The notes under the pieces: generated by a model
Database searches by the model: none
Told to the model about the DNA's origin: nothing
What the model saw: the letters and a program-made list of their open reading frames with translations, nothing else
Position numbers and translations under genes: made by a program
Part shown: positions 46,848 through 58,654 of the stretch, piece after piece
How positions within the stretch are numbered: position 1 is the first letter of the stretch
Layout of the letters: each line of letters begins with the position of its first letter
DNA from: Parascedosporium putredinis
Taxonomy: Eukaryota > Ascomycota > Sordariomycetes > Microascales > Microascaceae
Length of the DNA: 64,000 nucleotides
Direction of reading: 5' to 3'
Assembly (NCBI GenBank): GCA_949357655.1
Contig: CASHTG010000015.1
Span: forward strand, 1,736,001-1,800,000

Positions 46848-48918
46848 TCAATCCTCATCCTCATCCTCTTCACCGCTCGTGGCGGTTTCGTCATCAATCA
46901 AATCGGCGTCGACGCTCTCCAGATCATCGTCTTCATCATCACTGTCGTAGCCATCGTCTTCATCTTCATTGAGGCCGCGAATGGGTGACCAGGGTAGGTA
47001 ATCGCCCTCGAGCCACAACTTGCTGCTAGGGAGCTGGTAGGGATCAAAAGGGAAAAAGGAATCGAGCTGGAGGGAGTGGTCATCCCGGGCAGACTCGTTC
47101 CCGATATCGCGAAGCCTGCCACCCGTGCTGTAGGAGCTCTTGATGTATTGCGAGAGCCTCACTCGCTTGTTGATTTCCAGGATGGGATAGACATACACAA
47201 GATTGAGCTTGTGCGCGAGCTTCGCGAATTCCTCGACTATGCCAGGGGAGCAAACTTTGAGGGGGTTAAGCTTGCTGTGGGCATTGTTCTTGAGGATTCT
47301 CCGAGTATGTTGACCCCAGTCCAGATCCTGGCCAATGTAGGACAGTGGGTCATCGCCATCAACGGTTTCGGGAGCCGAAACAACTAAATCTTTCCATCGG
47401 AAGCAGAAGATGTAGAGTATGGCTTGGAATAGAGAGTAGTACGAGTAATACTTTTCAATGTTTGGCCCTTGGCAGGCCTGCTCGTAGGTGGCTCGCCGGC
47501 GGTCTAGGGTCTGGAGTAGGCGACGGAAGACAGCCTGAATGAGGAAAGATGGTATGTGCGCGCCTCGCGCGAGAAAGCTAGCCAAGTAGGAGACTGCATA
47601 GTCGCCCAACACGGACGGTGCACTCCTAAACGCAACCTTCTCGCAGGTATCGATGAATTGGCTGGCAAGCGCATCTGATTTCTGAGTGAAGTGGAAGAGG
47701 AGAAACTGGGTATGCCGGGACTTGCGCATTTGGAGAAGAATGTTTGTAAACTGAGAAAGTAGGATGCCGCACTGAGTGGTGGCGGTTTCTGAGGTGGGAT
47801 TCGCAAAGTAAGGGTCGTGAAACTTGAAAAGAATGTCCATGACGGCGTCCAAGATTTCGATATGGTTCTTGACGGTTTTGATCCGTTGCAGCTGTTCATG
47901 CTCTTCGTCATCATCGTCGTCGTCGCTTTCATCGCTCTCGTCGGCAGAATCCTCGTCTTGCAGAGCTTTTGCCTTGGCCTCCGCCAACGCTCGGTGAACA
48001 GCCGTCACGAGGTCGTCATCAAAGTCGTCGAGGTCAGCTTGCATGCTCACGTCGATATGGACGAGTTGTTCAACAATGAGATTCAAGAGACTTGTTCCGG
48101 CGTCGGGCGCGTACTGTCGGATTCGGAGCAGATGCCTGACATATGTGACATGAGTCCGCCTGTAATCATCGGACACGGGGTATTTATTCTTTGCCAAATC
48201 GCAGACGCTTCTCATTGCGGCGGGGATATGCGTAGGAGGCGCCTCAATGCGGCGTGCAACCGATCCTCCACCGCGAACTTAGAGACCTCGGGGTATCCTG
48301 GGACGGTCCACCGAGACTTCCTTGTCTCAGAGAAGTAGTCGAAGATGAGCCCAAGAGCCTCCGAAAGATAAGACCCGATGCTGGCAAGAGCAGCCAGGAA
48401 TTCAATGTAGGCGTGGACAAACCTGTCGTCGCGGCCAACCCAGGCGCACTTGAGGACGGCCTGAACAAGATCTCGGAACGGCCGTTCCTTGAGGGTCGGC
48501 GCACAGGAAGCGAGGGCGAGGACGTATTGTGTCAGTTCGTGGGGCCTGATAGGAGGCTCGTCATCGTCTTCGGTGCCAAGGTGGTCGCTAGCGCGGCGGG
48601 TATCGAGAGAAAAGTGTTGCTTGAGGGTCTGGTACTCCTCATCCTGACCTTGACGATGTCGGTCGAGCGTGCGGCGCACCTCCGCTCGGACGTCAGCGAG
48701 GATCTTCCGCCTACTTCATGGACGATGGGGCTCGAGTCGCTGAACAGGACTTTGCGTCTTTTTGCGGGAGTCTGAGGTTCCTGAGTGCCCTCTTCCATGT
48801 CGAGCATGTCAAGTTTCCGCTTAACATTATCTCCTTGACGGCGAAGGATCGATTTCGATTGACCCACGCTTGGTGGTAGGAATGAATCGGCTCTGGTAGC
48901 CGAAATAGAGGTTGGCAT
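46848..48918 (-). CDS. rrn3: RNA polymerase I initiation factor RRN3 (TIF-IA), two frame breaks
   Basis: Bridges RNA polymerase I to the core promoter factor to start rRNA synthesis in the nucleolus. No intron is needed. Recognisable family segments are LLRIRQYAPDAGTSLLNLIV, EILDAVMDILFKFHDPYF, HTQFLLFHFTQ and LNLVYVYPILEINKRVRLSQ, with Asp-rich acidic tracts in the middle (ESDDDDDDEEHE) and at the C-terminus, as in other fungal RRN3 proteins. Breaks occur near 48715, where the frame changes into RRKILADVRAEVRRTLD, and in the G run 48222-48225, before PAAMRSVCDLAKNKYP. One added base at each gives 690 aa. The start MPTSISATRADSF is the best ATG in frame, but the frame is open to 49098, so an upstream start or exon is possible. 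Confidence 0.9.
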
Positions 48919-50071
48919 TGGTGGAGGAGTTTTGAGAGAGCCCTCACGGAATAAGATAGAGAGCTCTCGTTTCTGCTTCTGCTCCTTGTTGGCAATAATG
49001 ATGGCCTCGTGAGTCTTCTCACGAGCGCAGGTATGTTTTTCTAACTGAGAGGAGGTGCTCGGGTGGGCCACGAAATGAAAACAGTCATTATAAAGCAAGA
49101 AAAGGACGTTTCCAGTAGAAGTACTGTATTAAGCTGTCAGATTTAGGCCTTTCTCGTCAAACTTCTTCTGGAATGAATGGTCCAGTCAGACAAGGAATTT
49201 TTCCCAGTGAGCGATGAAAGTGGCAGAATTACCAATGTCGTCGAGCCCCAAAATTTGGATAAGAGAGCTAGGCAACTTTTCTTGATGTGGGGAGGGGTCG
49301 CGGCACGTGATGTTTTTTGGGAAAAATCATGATGGGTCTTGTATTACGTAGGTGTACCTTGGCTTGCTTGGATGTAAAATGAGGCCTGTGGTTATTGGTG
49401 TCTCGACAACAATGGCCCCACCAGCCTGACCGAGGCCATTCACTATTGACTAGTTTCATGGTTGGCGCGGTCTCGTCATCCGTCTGATGGACAGTGATTG
49501 AAAGATACACATCCATGTTCAATAAATCTGTCTCTGCGATGGAATTTCTTTCTATCTGAGAGGCACGCCGACTGGCAGTGCTTTTACAGTAGCAAACAAC
49601 TTTTGCTTCAGTATACTGACAGCGACAGTAGTCACACCAAATGCTTTCCACTTTTTTGAGCAGGGCCTTAGCTCAAGGGTGCCAGAAGGGGAGGTGAGGG
49701 CACTGTTGCGGTAAAAAGAATTGCAATCGATTTATTATATGATTCATCCGTCCTGGCCGATCAACTACTATAGTTCGAGCCTCCTGCTAAAGGTGCTCTT
49801 CTCCAAACGTATGGGATGCCCAGCGCACCCTGAGTCGGTCGAGGCCGCTCACCTGCTTGGACATCCCTCTGGCCCGATATGTTTGGGCATCTCATCTACC
49901 CCCAGCGTACCTCTGTTGCTTCCGCCTCCACCAGCCGCGGACGACCTTTTAACACCATGTAGAAGATACACGTAGGGTATCGTGGGCAGAGCCGCTTTTG
50001 TTTCGCCACAGATGGGATGGATTCCATTCACCCCATTTGGCATCTCTACCGCCGCACATGTTCGCCCTTGT
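48919..50071. other. RRN3 promoter and HAP3 3' region
   Basis: No gene seen. Contains a CACGTGAT motif (49305-49312) about 390 nt upstream of the chosen RRN3 start. Confidence 0.55.
49305..49312. promoter_or_regulatory. CACGTGAT E-box upstream of RRN3
   Basis: E-box core sharing the following AT with the BUB1 and WSS1 sites; the base before it is G, so the palindrome is only six bases. Confidence 0.4.
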
Positions 50072-51260
50072 TTAATACGGCCCTTCAGTGCCGGCGCCGT
50101 TATGACCAGCTTGTCCGCCGTACAAGAACCCAGCGTCCGCACCTTCGCCTTGCTGGCCACCGAGGAGAGCACCAGCACCCTCGCCTTGGTATGCGCCGGC
50201 TCCGCCCTGGCCTGACCCACTGGCGCCGTATCCTTGACTGTTAGGCCGTTGCTGGTTGTCGGTACGGTTGGACTGGGATTGCTGCGCTGAGTTAGCACTT
50301 GCGTACATCACCTTATCAGGAAACGAAGGGACGCTGACTTACGTCTCGATACTTGGCAAGGTAGATCTTAAGGGCTTCTGCATAGTTTTCGAAGCCAAGC
50401 GAGGTCATGGCGAAGAGGATATCCTCGCCGTTGACAGTTTTCCGCTTCTCTTGATGGCATTTTTCGGAGGCTAGGACTGGTTAGTTACTCGCGCTTGTGT
50501 CCAGGCTGCTTCGCAGTTTTCTATATTTGATGGGGTAGAGGTATCGGAGGGTTTGGAGCGTCAGGGGTTGAGACCCTTCCTTCCTCCCGAAAAAGAGCAG
50601 GTAGAGACACAGCCTGTGTAGGTGGAGGGAAATGGTAACGACGAGGATAGGAGAGGGGGCCTGTTCCTTTTCTTTCAAAGGGCGGCTTGATTCTCATACG
50701 ATGAGGCAACATACCTTCGCTAGTGATGAAAGAGATGAACTCGCTCACGCACTCTTGCATGCACTCTTTGGCTTCCTTTGCAATCTTGGCGTTATCCGGA
50801 AGGGCGTTTTTCATAATGCGGGCCACTGGAGCAAAGTTGCGAATGTTAGCATCAGGTCCATCGGATCTCTCCGCCCCTGAAGCGGGAGGCGCTTCTGGCG
50901 TCTTGGGTGACGAATCGTCGGACATGGGCCGTCGCTAGCTGTCCGCCTGGGCGCCTATGTCGATGGCAAACAGCCAGTAATGCGCTAGCGTGGCCGGATA
51001 CTGGTGGAATCAAGAGGCACGCGGAGCCCCGATAGGAAGACGGAGGAAGCAAGCATTGCGCGCAAATCACAAAGCGAGGAATGGAAAGTCAGTCAACATA
51101 CCATTGGCTATAGGCAACCATCTATCCTGCTCCTTGACTTCAAACTCGTAGGTGAGCCCGCCGCTCTGTGGGTCCTGGTTGTCGTTCATTTGATCTTCCC
51201 CGTCGGGTGACTGTACACCTTGATCGACATCCTTGGGAGCAGATTGGGGGAGTCCGACAT
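50072..51260 (-). CDS. hap3: CCAAT-binding factor subunit HAP3/NF-YB, one probable frame break
   Basis: Histone-fold subunit of the CCAAT-binding complex, pairing with HAP5 and HAP2 (HapC in Aspergillus). Four exons: 51102-51260, 50715-50825, 50343-50470 and 50072-50281. Exon 1 ends FEVKEQDRWLPIAN and splices after one base of the Val codon to VARIMKNALPDNAKIAKEAK, then ECMQECVSEFISFITSEG, EKCHQEKRKTVNGEDILFAM and NYAEALKIYLAKYRD, a complete NF-YB domain. The tail is Gly/Gln-rich and ends GGQAGHNGAGTEGPY. An ATG at 50925 opens a frame into exon 2 but lies inside intron 1. MSDSP at 51260 needs one added base in the G5 run 51246-51250 to give 202 aa; otherwise the start would be 51189, with no break. 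Confidence 0.93.
50926..51101 (-). other. Part of HAP3 intron 1 containing a decoy ATG
   Basis: Intron 1 runs 50826-51101 (276 nt), with donor GTATGT and acceptor CAG. An ATG at 50925 opens a frame that runs through the intron into the histone fold, but lacks the DRWLPIAN segment that the family requires. Confidence 0.8.
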
Positions 51261-54200
51261 ATTTGGCTACCTGCAGCGGCTGCTGGCGTTCTTGTAAAGG
51301 CTTCGGCTGTCCAGCTTATACGAGCTCGTTTCAAAAAGGCAAACAAAAAACCCCCAAAAATCCGGAATGGCTGACTTGTCTCTTGGCCTTGGACACGTCG
51401 CAGGATTCACTTAGGGCCTAAAGACTAGGCTGATTCTAGATGCAGGAGATACGTCAGCCGTTGTTTCCTCGCTGCCTTGATGCGCTTTGAGGGGTGATTC
51501 CTGCTTTCTTAGGGGAACCCCGCCATCCGCAAGCTTTGCATACTGGGCGACCAGAGAAAGTCGCCCCATTCCATGAATACGGGGCGACGTGGAAGCAAAA
51601 GCCCTATCGATCCTCGCCGAGCCGAAGAGGGCGTGGCTTTAGGATATGACCTGGGTTCGGCCATCATGATGCGCAGTATAGCGCCCAGGCTCATGCCATC
51701 TCGGCCTGGATGCCTCGCCTTGAGCTTGGGGGTGGGAAAGTGGATTTGCGCAGCTGGGGATCGCCTTACCGCAACGTATAAGAGCGAGGTTTTACGAAAA
51801 TGGCGCTGCACCGGGAATAGACGGCAGGGGAAAAAAATTAGGTTGCTGGGGCCCAATTATGTCTCTCGGGCGAGGCTCGCGAAGAGGCAGGGGACGGTGG
51901 GTGGGTCGGTAGCTTCGATCAAGAGCTGCCGTTAAAAACACGGCATGAACCTCGAAGAACTGACAGATAAGAGACGGCTCGGACGCGACAAGTAGGGTTC
52001 GGGCGTCGAGGGCAGGTGGGTCGAAGAATTCTGGCGACGACGGCGACACGGAGATGCTGAGCCGGAGGAGGGGAGGGGTGTGGCTGTCCGCACCGCGGTT
52101 ACACTGGCGAGTTAGAGCGGAAGGGGAGTCGCAAAAGGCCAGCGAGGATCCTGATTGAAAAGGCTGCAGAGTCGCGTCAGAATACATTAATGCGACAAAT
52201 GGGCAGCGTGCATGAGTTGGGCCGCGAAGCCCTCGTACACTGTAGAGTGGGCGAGTGATAGGGAGGGGCGAAGGAAGCTGGGTCGTTAGGCCCCGGATTT
52301 CGGGTCGCACTCACACTCGCGGATGTCTGGCTCGAAGCTGGCTCAAAATGTGGTATCAAGAGATGCGCGCGTTGAAGGGCTAATGCACACAGCGAATCTC
52401 TAGTTAATGGATGGCTGCAAGAGCGTGGGGTTTGTGCAGGAAGAGGAGAAGAAGTAGTTGGATGGAGAAATGAGGAAGTTGCGGCGGTCAAGAATAATCG
52501 AGGGTTCAAAAATGCGCCGCGGCGGGTCAGTTTCGCTAGTTGACCGATGACCCCCAGCAACTGAATTGATCAATCAAACAATCCAAGTCAAACCCGAGCG
52601 GGAATTTGGCCAGGCTCGCATCCAGAACAGTGCAACCGCCCAGAATAAAGTACCTAGAATCGGTCAAGTCCTCGTCATGGCTCTCTCCATCCTTCGACCC
52701 TGTCCAAGTCTTGTTGCTGAAAAACCAACCTCGAGCCAACCTCCAACACAACCCCGAGGCAGAAGAACACCTGAGGTCCTGCGGGCATGTGTCGTTTATC
52801 GATAAGAGGGTAGAGATACATGGAAGTAGTGCGAAATGTCTATGCAACTAGAAGTCCACCACCCACCCACAAGTGCGACAGGGGTTGCTGGAGAGACTTT
52901 GCCTGTACATCCAGCCCCCCCGGGGGTTCTCATTGCCGCCTATTATTATTCCAACACCAAGGTTTCTTCGACCCTTGCCCCCATTTCCGATCTTATTCTT
53001 GCGGCATAATACCGCTTCTAGGCTGAGAGGATGAGCCGGGGACGCCTTTGAGCAAAAGGACTCCATCCCAGAAACCAATTGGGGAAAGAAAGCCATCCGC
53101 CACCAAATTTGCTGGTCACAATCACAATCCGCCAACAGGAGAGTTGAGAGGCCCTGTTAGCACCCACCAACTTGAGGCTACGACCTGAGTGGGAACGCCG
53201 TGTGTGAGATGACGGGCGCCTTGCCCCGCGCTGGCTGCCTTTGCTTACTTCGTAGATGGGACAGGAGATCCAACGCAACAAGCTCATTCGGCACTTGGAT
53301 CGAGTCTGACTTTTGACAGTTCCGAGAATATGTTGATGCCATCAACACCGGGGTTGCTCGACCTATAAGATCTTGTAAGTTTCGCTCAAAGCAAGGTGAA
53401 GTTTTCAACTCAGCTACATTGCTTCACAAGCGTCTGCATTTGGCCAAAGAGGGTGAGGAACTAGCTTGCCCCATTTGCGCATCCGCCTTCCACAAGTACG
53501 AAGTATATCACAGCATTGAGATGACTTGAATGAGCATTTTTGACCATCTTCTTGCTCTAAATGAAGGTCGAAGGCTGCACATTCGTCACCCACCTGGCGA
53601 CCACGCCGGCTCGAGGTCAACGTGATGTGAAGAAGCTCGAATAGATGGATGTCCCAAAAAACGACATTGGCTGCATCCGGGACCTCTTGTCACCCGCATC
53701 GCTTCCGATGTAGGGACGCACCTCTTCCCATCATGGCTCAATTGGGCCTGCATTTTCGGGAAGGGTGGGTCGTAGCCTGCCTTGATTTGACAATGGCCTC
53801 GTAGGGCAATCAGAAGTGACTGGCCAACAGTTGTCCCCATCCTTTAGCTTCGCGCTTGGGCTGGGCTTGTGATACCTGAAGGCCGTTGTCACGGCCAGAT
53901 GCATATTTTGCTGGCCAGCTGTCCATGTGAAGTCATCGCACGACCGCCGTTGTCAAAATTTCAAAAGTGCTCCCATCACAAACTTCACATCTGTTATCTT
54001 GGAACACGCAGACCGGCCAACTTTACACCTGCGCCTCCCCGCGCTCAAGTCTTGGTGTGGATGTTTTTCTAGGGTCAAGTCCGAGCCCCCAAGAGACCTG
54101 GCAGTTGCATGAAACTCGCCAGCTCATCTTCGATTACCCAGGCGCATTCGCATCTGTAGGGCTTCCTGCACAGAGTGGGTAGTTCGGCATTGACGTTTCT

Positions 54201-55040
54201 CTGTCGGTTCTAGTATCAATTAAATTTTATTGGGACGAAAATCAAAAGCGAGGCTGAGAGGCAGGTTTTCGTTGGTGTAGCTTTTTAGGTTTTGTGGACA
54301 AGGAAATCCAATATAGATGTTAATCGGCATCGGGGACGAAGGTGGCTCCCATCCTCCAAGGATGGCCTCTTCTCCTGCTCTAAATCCGACCCCATTCCCA
54401 CACTCTCCAACACTCGGACGTAGAAGGCTTCCCTTCGTTTCGGGCTAGCCTGACCTTGTATTTTCTATCTGCGATTGTCTTCCAGGGCCACCGCACCTAC
54501 AACCATAGGGTCTTTGTATGCTGTTTCCCGAGCTACATCCTTACTAGAGTGATATTGGCCTCGAGATGCGGTGCAAGAGCCAACCTAGCAGTTGTTCTTG
54601 ATAGACCGATGCGGGCGCCGTACTGGCGAAGACCATAAAGGTTCTAACTCTAGGCTCTATAATTGAACGGCCGGGAGTGAATTGCTCATAAGAGGTGCCC
54701 GGGGACCTAGGAGATGGTCGGCCCTGCAGGAAGGGGGCACTATATCTGTACTCTTCCTCATCACTGACACACGCCACAGAGTATTCAGAGGTGTTCGATG
54801 AACCGACGCCGAACGAATGTGAGTGAACAGGCTTATCTAGGTCGCATGAAGTGGAGCGGATCCATCAAGCCCGGGTAGCTACGTCTTATTAGGTAGCCGG
54901 GATTTGGCAATGGTGGATTCAGCTCCCAGATGTAAGCGCAAATCGGATATCCTCGTTCCCTGGTATGTGTCGAGTCTCCATAACCTTTTGCATCTTCACC
55001 TTTACCCACTTCCTCTCCCGTCCTACGTCCCATACGTTTC
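51261..55040. other. HAP3 promoter and 3.8 kb with no gene seen
   Basis: Probably holds a long HAP3 upstream region and the PFD2 3' flank. Short open frames on both strands match nothing I know. No RNA gene or mobile element recognised. Confidence 0.5.
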
Positions 55041-55783
55041 TTAGGCCGACTGAACTACTTGGATCTTGTTCTTCTTCTACAGAGGGGAGTTAGAAACTTG
55101 GAAATTCTGCGTAGGGAGTAGAGATGGTGGTGATGGAGGCCCCGGGGGTTAGCGAGGGCAAACAAACCTTCCACTTTTCTAGTTCATTTTCCTTGGATTT
55201 GTAAGTTTTGACAAGCTCTTCGAGAACTTTCTTTAGCCCATCTGCGTTGGTTTGAAGCAAAGGAACGACATCCGAGACGGTGCGCTCGACTAGCACGCCG
55301 TTGATGAGACGGAAACATTTCCTCTCTCCATCCAGAGGGTCAGAGTCTCTAGGACAAGCCTACAAACGAGCCGGGTTAGCATATGGCGATGAAATGCTCC
55401 TGGATCCCTTGCGAACATGGGAGTTCTGTTTCCGTCGCCCGCCTCCTTTTCGGCCAAAGGCGAGCAGAGGATGCGGTTTCGCTGGAACTCTTACGCAACC
55501 TCGCCGGTACGGCATGCTTCGGACAGGGCCCAAGCGTTGCACAGGGGTGATAGCTTACTTGTGTTCTTCTGATTCTTGTTCAATCTCTCCTATCTTCTGA
55601 GCGATTTGTTGTAAGCTATTTTTGTAGTTGTTATATTGGTTTTGAAGGTCTGCCCGCACTCATGTTAGTAAATGATGGATGAGGTGCTGAGCGGGGCAGA
55701 GCCAGATTTTGCGAGAATAGGGAAGAAGTCCTGTGACTTGACTTGCCTTGCTGCTTCTTAGCAGACACTTGTTGCGACGACAT
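55041..55783 (-). CDS. Prefoldin subunit 2, one frame break, GC-AG first intron
   Basis: Beta-type subunit of the hexameric prefoldin chaperone that hands nascent actin and tubulin to the CCT chaperonin (yeast Gim4). Four exons: 55747-55783, 55559-55649, 55168-55359 and 55041-55076. The protein starts MSSQQVSAKKQQDLQNQYNN, followed by the first coiled-coil arm (IGEIEQESEEHK), the hairpin core with CFRLINGVLVERTVSDVVP, and the second arm (VLEELVKTYKSKENELEKWK). Intron 1 has GC instead of GT at its donor (AAG|GCAAGT), which otherwise matches the consensus well. The frame breaks at GGG 55337-55339; one added base restores LVLETLTPLDGERK, giving 118 aa, typical for the family. Confidence 0.93.
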
Positions 55784-56160
55784 CTCAGCGGTCGAGATAG
55801 CCTTGCTACCGAGCTTCTATTTAGACAGATATTACTTGGCTCACAGCGCCAGGAACGTCTCGATTATTCGATGGTTGCCCGAGGGGTCGCGGAGGAGCCA
55901 GGTGCCCATATGAAATTGGTGTGTGTGGTGAGATGAGGAATACCGTGCGTAATCGGGCCCGAGCACCGTACCCTGAAGAGTTGGGCCCATAATTATTTTT
56001 CGATTGCGCTGGTTGGTGAATCGTTGATTTGCGATCTGAACTTCTCAAAAATCACCCCATCATTCATTCAGCCTCGAACTCTTTTCTCCTGCGACGAACA
56101 AACGACACAAACAACGCGACTGAACAACCGAACAAGACCCCGTGCCGGAAACCGTTCAAA
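55784..56160. promoter_or_regulatory. Divergent promoter PFD2 / CMC2
   Basis: 377 nt between two ATGs pointing outward, so regulatory sequence is probably shared. A CCAAT box (ATTGG on plus) lies at 55915-55919. No TATA box is obvious. Confidence 0.5.
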
Positions 56161-56468
56161 ATGCACTCTCACCTCGACAAGCCCGAGAACTTGCGTAAGT
56201 AGCCCGAACACTCTACACGCTTCCTTTTGGCTTGGGGTCTGCGCTAACTCGCCTATTCTTCCCAGCCTGCATCGATGTCATCAACGCCCTCGAAGAATGC
56301 CATGCGCGCGGTTTCCTCTGGAAATCTATCGGAATGTGCAACGATGCGAAGACGAACCTAAACGCCTGTCTTTGGGTCCAGCGACAGAAGCGAGCGGCGA
56401 ATAATCGAGAGGCTGCCCGAGCGAGACGGGACAAGATCAAGCAGAAAGAGCAAGAGCTGGGCCTATAA
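56161..56468 (+). CDS. cmc2: COX assembly protein CMC2, twin CX9C
   Basis: Small intermembrane-space protein needed for cytochrome c oxidase assembly. Exon 1 is 56161-56194 and exon 2 56266-56468, with a 71-nt intron. The start MHSHLDKPENL is the family pattern. The twin CX9C helices are C-IDVINALEE-C and C-NDAKTNLNA-C, imported and oxidised by the Mia40 relay. The tail is very rich in Arg/Lys (RAANNREAARARRDKIKQ). At 78 aa and without a frame break, it is among the best-preserved genes of the window. The presence of HARGF and LWKSIGMCN between the cysteines separates it from CMC1. Confidence 0.95.
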
Positions 56469-56794
56469 AATTTGTCCCAAGGGCCAAAGGGGAGTCCGAT
56501 GGGCGATCGACGAAGGACAAAGCGCTTCCTGACCTGCGGCGTCCCTGCGAGACCGATGATAGGGATGAAGGGACTTCATTATTCAAGAGCAACATGCATT
56601 TTTATACGGCGTTTAGGCTAGGCAGGGACAGTATATTTCGGTACAGGCAGGATATCTATTCCAAGAAGATCGCGAGAAGAATACATGTAAGAATATCGTG
56701 TACCTACAAGCTCAGGTTTTGTAAATGGTACAAGGCAAATCCTCCTCTCACTCTCGTATAACTCTATCCTGTCACTTCGTTGGGCGACAACTTT
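56469..56794. other. Convergent 3' region CMC2 / TMEM14
   Basis: 326 nt between two stop codons facing each other; both 3' UTRs must fit here. No gene seen. Confidence 0.6.
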
Positions 56795-57261
56795 CTAAGT
56801 GCGCTGGTAGAGGGCGCGACCAAAGGTCACGAGACCGAAGGTCGCAATGAGGCTCAGCATGATGGGGACGGGCTTTTGGAGCCTGATGGCGCGGGGAATA
56901 GCAGATCCTCCGAGGACAACCGAGGCCAAGAGGCTCAGCTCAAGACCATACGGTTGGCGATTGCGGATACGGGAGCCGCCGAGGCCATCTAGTTTGCAAC
57001 TCACCGTTAGCGATTGAGAGGGGCAGGAAAGCTAGAACTTGGCCGTGGAGCATCACGTACAGAGTAGGCCAACAGCGCAGCCAGCGGCGACGGACGGAAC
57101 CGAGCCGGTCCTGGCGAAGCCGATGATTCCGCCTGACGCCGTCAGAGCGGCAAGGATGAATGAAGTGGTGTCAAGACCGTTGCCCGCCTGGGAGTGAAAG
57201 AGGGTTAGTTGACTGTAAGACGACCAATGAAAAAGAATAGTATTCTGAAGGCACTCACCAT
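56795..57261 (-). CDS. TMEM14-family membrane protein, start codon alone in exon 1
   Basis: Small membrane protein of the TMEM14/UPF0136 family, with roles suggested in mitochondrial lipid or porphyrin handling in other eukaryotes. Three exons: 57259-57261 (only the ATG), 57061-57187 and 56795-56988, with 71- and 72-nt introns. The donor GTGAGT directly follows the ATG. Family motifs are ASGGIIGFARTGSVPSVAAG, YGLGGSRIRNRQPYGLELSL and VVLGGSAIPRAIRLQKPVP, forming three to four helices. The total is 107 aa, with no break. Without the ATG-only exon there is no in-frame Met before GNGLDTTSF, which supports the model. Confidence 0.9.
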
Positions 57262-57658
57262 TGTTTTTATTTTTATACACGTATCTCAATTGATTCCTCT
57301 CTTACAAATTGATTTGTTGTGATTCTGGGCTGAGCGTAGCTAGTTGTAGTCTTGGACAACCTTGTCTCTCTACCGAATTCATGCCGCTCCGAGGTGGTGG
57401 GTTTCGAGCTTTCCCCAGATGCCGCAAATGTCATCGCGGCTTATTAATTCCCATCTGCCGCCCGAGCTTCAGCCACAGCGAGAGAAAAACGCCACGTTTC
57501 GCATCAATAGAATTGGGGCTTGAAGCTGTCGTGTCAATTGAAACTCGCAACCGTGAGCTGCGAGGCGTCTGACACATGTCCACGTACGCTAGACGACATC
57601 TTCAACACCCGATCCCCTAAACCATCTCCAAAGCTCGAATCGCACCACAACCGCGGCC
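57262..57658. promoter_or_regulatory. Divergent promoter TMEM14 / OST2
   Basis: 397 nt between outward-facing ATGs. Contains an ATTGG (CCAAT box on minus) at 57512-57516. No other motif stands out. Confidence 0.45.
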
Positions 57659-58327
57659 ATGACTCCCAAGACAAAGAAGGAATCAACCCCCGCGCCCTCG
57701 AGTGCCGCAGCTCCCGCTTCCTCAGCGGCGCCGGCCAAGAAATCGTCCTCTTCGTCCCAGAATGTGGAGTGGACGTCCGCGACTTTCGTCTCCAACTACG
57801 TCAAGACCACCCCCAGAGGACGAAGCTGATCGACCTTTTATGGCTTACCTCATGGTTGTGGGCGCTATTCAGTTTCTGTACTGCTTCGTTGGTTCCTATG
57901 TACGTGGAAATGCCCAACATTGCCTCTCGAGCATGTCGTTCATCTTGTTAACATTTTCGTGCAGCCATTCAACGCCTTCCTCTCTGGGTTTTCGGCCACC
58001 GTTGGCCAATTTGTTCTTACCGGTGCGTCTTCCCCAGCCACTGTACCCAAAATTACTCGATCATTCCTCTTTCTTTACCGCCCTCGTGCGATACTAATTC
58101 ATCTGATTAGCGTCCCTCCGTGTCCAAACTAGCTCGGCCAGCAACAAGGAATTCTCGTCCATCTCGCCCGAACGGTTCGTGCTCTTGATCTTTGATAACT
58201 CGTTGTTCCTTGCTCGGTGACTGACATTCTTCTTCCTGCGACTTGTTGCTGTCCCTGTAGTGCCTTTGCCGATTACATCGTGTGCAGCATAATCCTCCAC
58301 TTCTTCTGCGTCAATTTGATAAACTAA
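57659..58327 (+). CDS. ost2: Oligosaccharyltransferase subunit OST2/DAD1, one frame break (extra base)
   Basis: Membrane subunit of the ER complex that moves the dolichol-linked glycan onto Asn. Exons 57659-57899, 57965-58022, 58111-58174 and 58261-58327. The cytosolic N-terminus is Ser/Ala/Pro-rich. The DAD1 body begins DEADRPFMAYLMVVGAIQFL, followed by YPFNAFLSGFSATVGQFVLT, ASLRVQTS and ERAFADYIVCSIILHFFCV, the last being the conserved C-terminal helix. The frame breaks at the C5 run 57810-57814; here the sequence has one base too many. Removing one C gives TTPEDEADRPF and 142 aa. Yeast OST2 is essential, so a real null is implausible. Confidence 0.95.
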
Positions 58328-58654
58328 GGAGACGGACCGCAGCGCGGATATTGGAGGGGTATGTGGTTTTGGTCTCACTGAGCACACAAACCGCAACGGA
58401 AGTTGTTTATTTTCTTTACTTGTCCGACACGGAATGGAATGTCAACATGTGTACAAATTATGGGAGTCGTCCTTGGAACTGAATCGCAAACAAAAGGGTT
58501 AGATTTGAGGATTCAAAATACATTTTACATCATAACCGCAAAGCTTCATATCCGTGCCAGATGCCCGAACCCCAACATTTCCTTTGACAGAGTAGTAATG
58601 AAAACAAGAACACAAAAGTCTAGAGATAAACCGAGTACGCCTTCCCCGCATCTT
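58328..58654. other. Convergent 3' region OST2 / GRASP
   Basis: 327 nt between facing stop codons. No gene seen. Confidence 0.6.
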
